This document shows, in pieces, positions 22,762-26,024 of a DNA stretch of 26,024 nucleotides. The DNA is taken from contig JAQBCT010000174.1 in the NCBI GenBank assembly GCA_032124855.1, positions 1 through 26,024 of the forward strand. Direction: 5' to 3'. The position numbers and the translations under genes are program-made. Position 1 is the stretch's first letter; each line of letters starts with the position of its first letter. This DNA is from DATJGR01 sp032124855. Its GTDB lineage: Bacteria > Pseudomonadota > Gammaproteobacteria > Pseudomonadales > Azotimanducaceae. The notes under the pieces were generated by a model. It had not been told where the DNA came from. It made no database searches and saw only the letters and a list, made by a program, of their open reading frames with translations.

Positions 22762-23577
22762 GTGCAGGTGGGGGTGACATTGCGCAACATGGGCCCCGAG
22801 TCCACGCGCGCGCTGATGGCGGATTGCGCACGCGCGGCCGAAGCGGCGGGTCTGGAGTCGCTGTGGGTCACCGACCACGTGGCCATTCCGCCGGATGACG
22901 CCGAAGGGTCCGGCGGCCGCTACATCGACCCGCTGGTGACCCTGGCATGGCTCGCGGGCCTAACGAGGACCATCAAACTGGGCACCGGCGTGATCGTACT
23001 GCCGTATCACGCACCCCTTGCCCTTGCACGTCAGGTCGCGGCGGTGCAGGAACTCAGTGGGGAGCGGCTGCTGTTTGGTGTGGGGGTGGGGTGGATGGCC
23101 GCCGAGTTCAGCGCACTTGGCATCACTCTGAATCGACGCGCGGCCGATTCGGATGCGCGCCTCGAATTCTTCAATCGCTGCTTTGCTGACGATGTGGTCG
23201 AGGCGCATGGGCAGCCCTTTCTGTTTCGGCCGCGTCCGAGGAAACCACCCGTGCTGGTGGGTGGCCGCGGCACTCATGCCTTGCGCCGTGCCGCGCGATT
23301 CGGAGATGGTTGGTTGCCCATGGGGCTCAAGCCTGCCGATGTCGCAATGCAGCGGCGCCACTATGACGCGTTGGCCGATGCGTGTGGCCGGCCACGCGGC
23401 AGCATCAGTGTGATGACATCGCTACCGTTAGAGGATCGAGCGCGATTGCGCCATTGGCTGCTCGAATACGACAGCGCCGGCGTGGACCGCGTCATCTGTG
23501 CGGTGCGCTATACGACGTACTCGCAATACAGCATCGCCATGGCGCAGCTTGCGGACGCACTGGCATCGACTCAGTGA
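22762..23577 (+). CDS. Luciferase-like monooxygenase (LLM), F420/FMN-dependent oxidoreductase
   Basis: 271 residues. The GTG at 22762 was chosen because the family starts with (V/F)GVTLRNMGPES; the ATG at 22717 adds 15 unlike residues across an A8G6 run. Markers are AEAAGLESLWVTDHVAIP, TIKLGTGVIVLPYHAPLALA, QELSGERLLFGVGVGWMAAE and PPVLVGGRG. The TIM-barrel enzyme uses reduced flavin or F420; Gram-negative bacteria with no F420 would use FMN. Substrate unknown. Ends overlap the convergent rhodanese gene by 7 bp. Confidence 0.85.
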   Translation: MQVGVTLRNMGPESTRALMADCARAAEAAGLESLWVTDHVAIPPDDAEGSGGRYIDPLVTLAWLAGLTRTIKLGTGVIVLPYHAPLALARQVAAVQELSGERLLFGVGVGWMAAEFSALGITLNRRAADSDARLEFFNRCFADDVVEAHGQPFLFRPRPRKPPVLVGGRGTHALRRAARFGDGWLPMGLKPADVAMQRRHYDALADACGRPRGSISVMTSLPLEDRARLRHWLLEYDSAGVDRVICAVRYTTYSQYSIAMAQLADALASTQ

Positions 23578-23966
23578 TTCGGCTTGGGTGCCTCAACCGG
23601 GGCGCCGGCCGCCTTCCACCCTGCAAAGCCACCGCCGATATGGCAGACGTTCTCCAGTCCCATGCGCTGCACGGTCTGGGTTGCCAGCGCGGAACGCCAG
23701 CCACTCTGACAGTAGAAAACGAGGCGTTTGCCGGATGAGAACACGTCCTTGTGATACGGACTGTCTGGATCGACCCAGAACTCCAGCATGCCGCGCGTCG
23801 CGTGAAAGGCGTTGGGGATCTTGCCTTCGCGCGCCAGCTCGCGCGGATCGCGAATGTCGACGAAAACGACAGCGGGGTCGTCCAGCAGGCGCTGCGCGGC
23901 GTCCACATCCAGCGTTTCGATCTCGCGCTCTGCGTCTTCGATGAGTTGCTTGTAGCCAATCTTCAT
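23571..23966 (-). CDS. Rhodanese-like domain protein
   Basis: 131 residues with a single rhodanese domain. VVFVDIRDPRELAREGKIPN at 33-52 and the active loop LVFYCQSGWRSALA around C86 are intact, so persulfide transfer (thiosulfate:cyanide sulfurtransferase type) is possible. Ends IGGGFAGWKAAGAPV, the family's C-terminal signature. No signal peptide. The start has a clear AAAGGAG site 7 nt upstream. It is the third gene of the MFS-SDR-rhodanese run, 43 bp after the SDR stop. Confidence 0.92.
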   Translation of the reverse strand: MKIGYKQLIEDAEREIETLDVDAAQRLLDDPAVVFVDIRDPRELAREGKIPNAFHATRGMLEFWVDPDSPYHKDVFSSGKRLVFYCQSGWRSALATQTVQRMGLENVCHIGGGFAGWKAAGAPVEAPKPNH

Positions 23967-23973
23967 TCACACA

Positions 23974-23980
23974 CTCCTTT
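23974..23980 (-). promoter_or_regulatory. Strong ribosome binding site (AAAGGAG) of the rhodanese gene
   Basis: Lies 7 nt before the ATG at 23966 and supports that start. The 43-bp gap it sits in has no obvious terminator, so the gene may be co-transcribed with the SDR. Confidence 0.8.
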
Positions 23981-24009
23981 GGAAGTTCGCATCATACGCA
24001 ATGCCATCG

Positions 24010-24825
24010 TCACAGCCGCAATCCACCGCTGGCAACGAGCACCTCGCCGGTAATGAAGTCTGACTCGCTCTGACAGAACAGATAGATGGCGTTCGCTGCG
24101 TCTTGTGGTGTGCCCGTGCGCGCCAGCGGCGTCAGTGCAAGCTGCTGCGCGATCTGTTGCGTATTCAAGCCCACGCGGTGGCTGCGGCCGGCAACGTCGA
24201 TGCGCGGCGGTTCGCCGTCGTAGGGTTGCGTCAGTCGCGTTGCGATGTGGCCGAAGGCGACGGCGTTGACGGTGACGTTGTAACGGCCCCATTCCTTGGC
24301 CAGCGTGCGCGTGAGCCCCACGATTGCGGCCTTGCCGGCAGCGTACCCGGCCTGGGTGGCGGCGCCGAACAGCCCGGAAACCGAGGATACATTGACCACC
24401 TTGCGGCACGGCATCGGCTGTTGCGTGGAAGCGTGGACCGTGCGCAGCCAGCGCCCGTAAGCCCGCAGCAGGCGGAACGGCGCCGTGACGTGAATATCGA
24501 GCATGGCCTGCCACTGTTCATCAGTGTGATTGACGAGCGCACTGTTCCAGATGTAGCCCGCATTGTTCACGACGATGTCGAGGCTGCCGTGCGCCTCGAT
24601 GATCGTGGCGAGCAGCTCATCGGGCAGCGTTGGTTGCGTCAGATCCCCGGCGACTGCAATGCCACCGCACGCTGCGGCGGCGGCCTCCACAGCTGCCGCG
24701 TCAATATCGTTGAGGTAGACAGTGGCGCCTTCACCGGTGAGTTTTTCGGCGGTGGCGCGCCCTACGCCCTGGGCGGCGCCGGTGACCAGTGCCACGCGAC
24801 CCGTGCAACGCCCCGTCCGATTCAT
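24010..24825 (-). CDS. SDR family NAD(P)-dependent oxidoreductase
   Basis: 271 residues. The cofactor motif TGAAQGVG is at 15-22, NNAG at 87-90, and the catalytic S-x12-Y-x3-K set is S148, Y161 and K165 (VVNVSSVSG, then GYAAGKAA). This is the classical FabG-like short-chain dehydrogenase type. It would reduce or oxidise a keto/hydroxy compound; substrate unknown. The ATG overlaps the stop of the MFS gene (ATGA), so the transporter and enzyme are translationally coupled, and the transporter may import the enzyme's substrate. Confidence 0.9.
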   Translation of the reverse strand: MNRTGRCTGRVALVTGAAQGVGRATAEKLTGEGATVYLNDIDAAAVEAAAAACGGIAVAGDLTQPTLPDELLATIIEAHGSLDIVVNNAGYIWNSALVNHTDEQWQAMLDIHVTAPFRLLRAYGRWLRTVHASTQQPMPCRKVVNVSSVSGLFGAATQAGYAAGKAAIVGLTRTLAKEWGRYNVTVNAVAFGHIATRLTQPYDGEPPRIDVAGRSHRVGLNTQQIAQQLALTPLARTGTPQDAANAIYLFCQSESDFITGEVLVASGGLRL

Positions 24826-26024
24826 GCGAGGTACCTGCTGTGACGTGGCTCCGGAACATAGCGGCTCACGACGCCGCCGCCTAGTACGAGAAAGATGATC
24901 GACAGGATGAATACCGATGGATAGCCCGCGGTGGTGGCAATCAGGCCACCCAGCAGCGGTCCGATGGTGCCCGCGAATTCCGATGCCGTGTTGGCGACGG
25001 CGATGCGCACGGGCAGGTCATCGCGGGCACCAAATTCCAGGGTCATATTCTGTGAAGCATTCTGAAAGCCCTGCACGCCGGCGCCGATGCCGATGAATAC
25101 GAGCACCGCCACCGGCAGGTTGCCGGATTGCGTGAGCAGCAGCACCGTTGCAGCCACCCACACAGTGATTGACGCAAGCAGCGACACGCGAAACCCGTAG
25201 CGGTCGCCGAGGGGCCCCCACAGCAGATTGGAAAAGGTGCCGGACAGCGTAAACGCGAAGGTCAGAATGCCGAGCGTGGCCCCTGAGAGCGCCATGCTTT
25301 GGCCGGCGTGGAGGATGTAGAACGGCATCGCCAGCCGCCCCATGGTCGCCAGCGCGCGCGCTGCGACATAACGGATGAACGCGGGATCGCTCCGCAACAG
25401 GGCCGGCACCTGCGTCAGTCGTGCCCGCAACGTCTCCTTCGGCCGGACGGTGGGCGGTTCGGGTTCGCGCACCCGAAGCAGCGCGGTGAGACCGATGCTC
25501 ATGAGGATGAACGCCAGGATGAACGTATACGAGTACCCCGCGGCCGTGGGCGTGTCGCCCAGCAGATATTCACCGCTCATCCAGGCAACGAACGCGGAGG
25601 TGATGCCCGCCAGGAAATTACGCATGCCGGTCAACCGACCGCGCTTGGACGGTGGAATCACCTTCGCCATGAGAAAGTTGAAGATGACGCCCTGCATGCC
25701 CTGGAACAGCCCGAATGCCGCGAGCAGGACCATGATGGCCAGCAGCGCGTAATGGGTCGGCAGCACCAGTCCCGCCAGCGCGATTGCCAGCACCAGACCG
25801 CGCATCGCCCAGCCGGTCTGAAATCCGATCGGCAGCACCTGCTTGCGGTGTTCGATGAGGTTCGCGCCGATCAGCGGCGTCAGCATCGTGCCGAATGCCT
25901 GCACTGCAACGGCCAGGCCTACGACTAGGTCCGATCCTCCCGACAGCAGCATGATGTACGCGGGCAGGAAAGTCGGGGCATTGAGCAGACGGAAACCGGT
26001 CTGGCCGAACATGCCGTGGGTGAG
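24822..26024 (-). CDS. MFS transporter (5' end beyond window)
   Basis: At least 400 residues, with the N-terminus cut off at the right edge. The in-frame codons before the first ATG (26012) read L-T-H-G and join F-R-L-L-N-A-P-T-F-L-P-A-Y, a normal start of the first membrane helix in this family, so the true start is outside. About 11-12 hydrophobic segments are seen, with the cytosolic loop signatures ANLIEHRKQVLPIG and GPLGDRYGFRVSLLA. Typical major facilitator architecture. Substrate unknown. It is followed by SDR and rhodanese on the same strand. Confidence 0.88.
   Translation of the reverse strand, partial: LTHGMFGQTGFRLLNAPTFLPAYIMLLSGGSDLVVGLAVAVQAFGTMLTPLIGANLIEHRKQVLPIGFQTGWAMRGLVLAIALAGLVLPTHYALLAIMVLLAAFGLFQGMQGVIFNFLMAKVIPPSKRGRLTGMRNFLAGITSAFVAWMSGEYLLGDTPTAAGYSYTFILAFILMSIGLTALLRVREPEPPTVRPKETLRARLTQVPALLRSDPAFIRYVAARALATMGRLAMPFYILHAGQSMALSGATLGILTFAFTLSGTFSNLLWGPLGDRYGFRVSLLASITVWVAATVLLLTQSGNLPVAVLVFIGIGAGVQGFQNASQNMTLEFGARDDLPVRIAVANTASEFAGTIGPLLGGLIATTAGYPSVFILSIIFLVLGGGVVSRYVPEPRHSRYLA

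Overview
The window is GC-rich and densely coded, with no rRNA, tRNA, CRISPR array or insertion sequence that I can see. Gene content points to a gammaproteobacterial chromosome: an EpmC-type elongation factor P hydroxylase, an AlaA-type alanine aminotransferase beside MsrB, a TusA-like protein, a DUF486 protein and a predicted ATP-NAD kinase. Many starts are GTG or TTG. I cannot name the genus. An acyl-CoA synthetase, a luciferase-like monooxygenase and an SDR would suit an environmental, possibly lipid-degrading, bacterium, but that is inference.

Region 1 (1..10905, all minus strand, running off the left edge) is the striking part. It is one tightly packed run of at least ten genes. In transcription order: a secreted TPR protein with a TonB-C-like end; a lipoprotein with Pro/Gly and Asp/Gly low-complexity segments; a second lipoprotein; a membrane-anchored TPR protein; a membrane-anchored protein with about five PEGA repeats and an FGE-sulfatase (SUMF1) domain lacking the usual catalytic cysteines; a small secreted protein with a twin-arginine-like signal; a MotA/TolQ/ExbB-type channel protein; a cytosolic Hsp70/actin-fold protein with degenerate nucleotide motifs; a von Willebrand A protein whose N-terminal helix looks like ExbD/TolR; and the first 18 codons of a second protein with a similar N-terminus. 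Most junctions are 2-22 bp gaps or short overlaps. I read this as a cell-envelope machine built around an ExbB/ExbD-like proton-driven core with vWA, PEGA and TPR parts outside the membrane. That function is inferred. I know no characterised system with exactly this composition.

Region 2 (11070..14490, plus) starts across a 164-bp divergent gap and is an overlapping housekeeping operon: tusA-like, gamma-glutamylcyclotransferase-like, epmC, an LhgO-like FAD oxidoreductase and an ATP-NAD kinase family protein. Region 3 (14484..17524) has alaA with a downstream gene of unknown function on the minus strand, and msrB, a DUF486 protein and another unknown gene on the plus strand.

Region 4 (17552..21233) has a gamma-glutamyltransferase and a divergent PilZ-like protein on the minus strand, then an acyl-CoA synthetase on the plus strand. 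Region 5 (21240..26024) has a two-gene split version of the fused MFS/spermidine-synthase family, a luciferase-like monooxygenase, and a minus-strand operon of MFS transporter (cut by the right edge), SDR and rhodanese.
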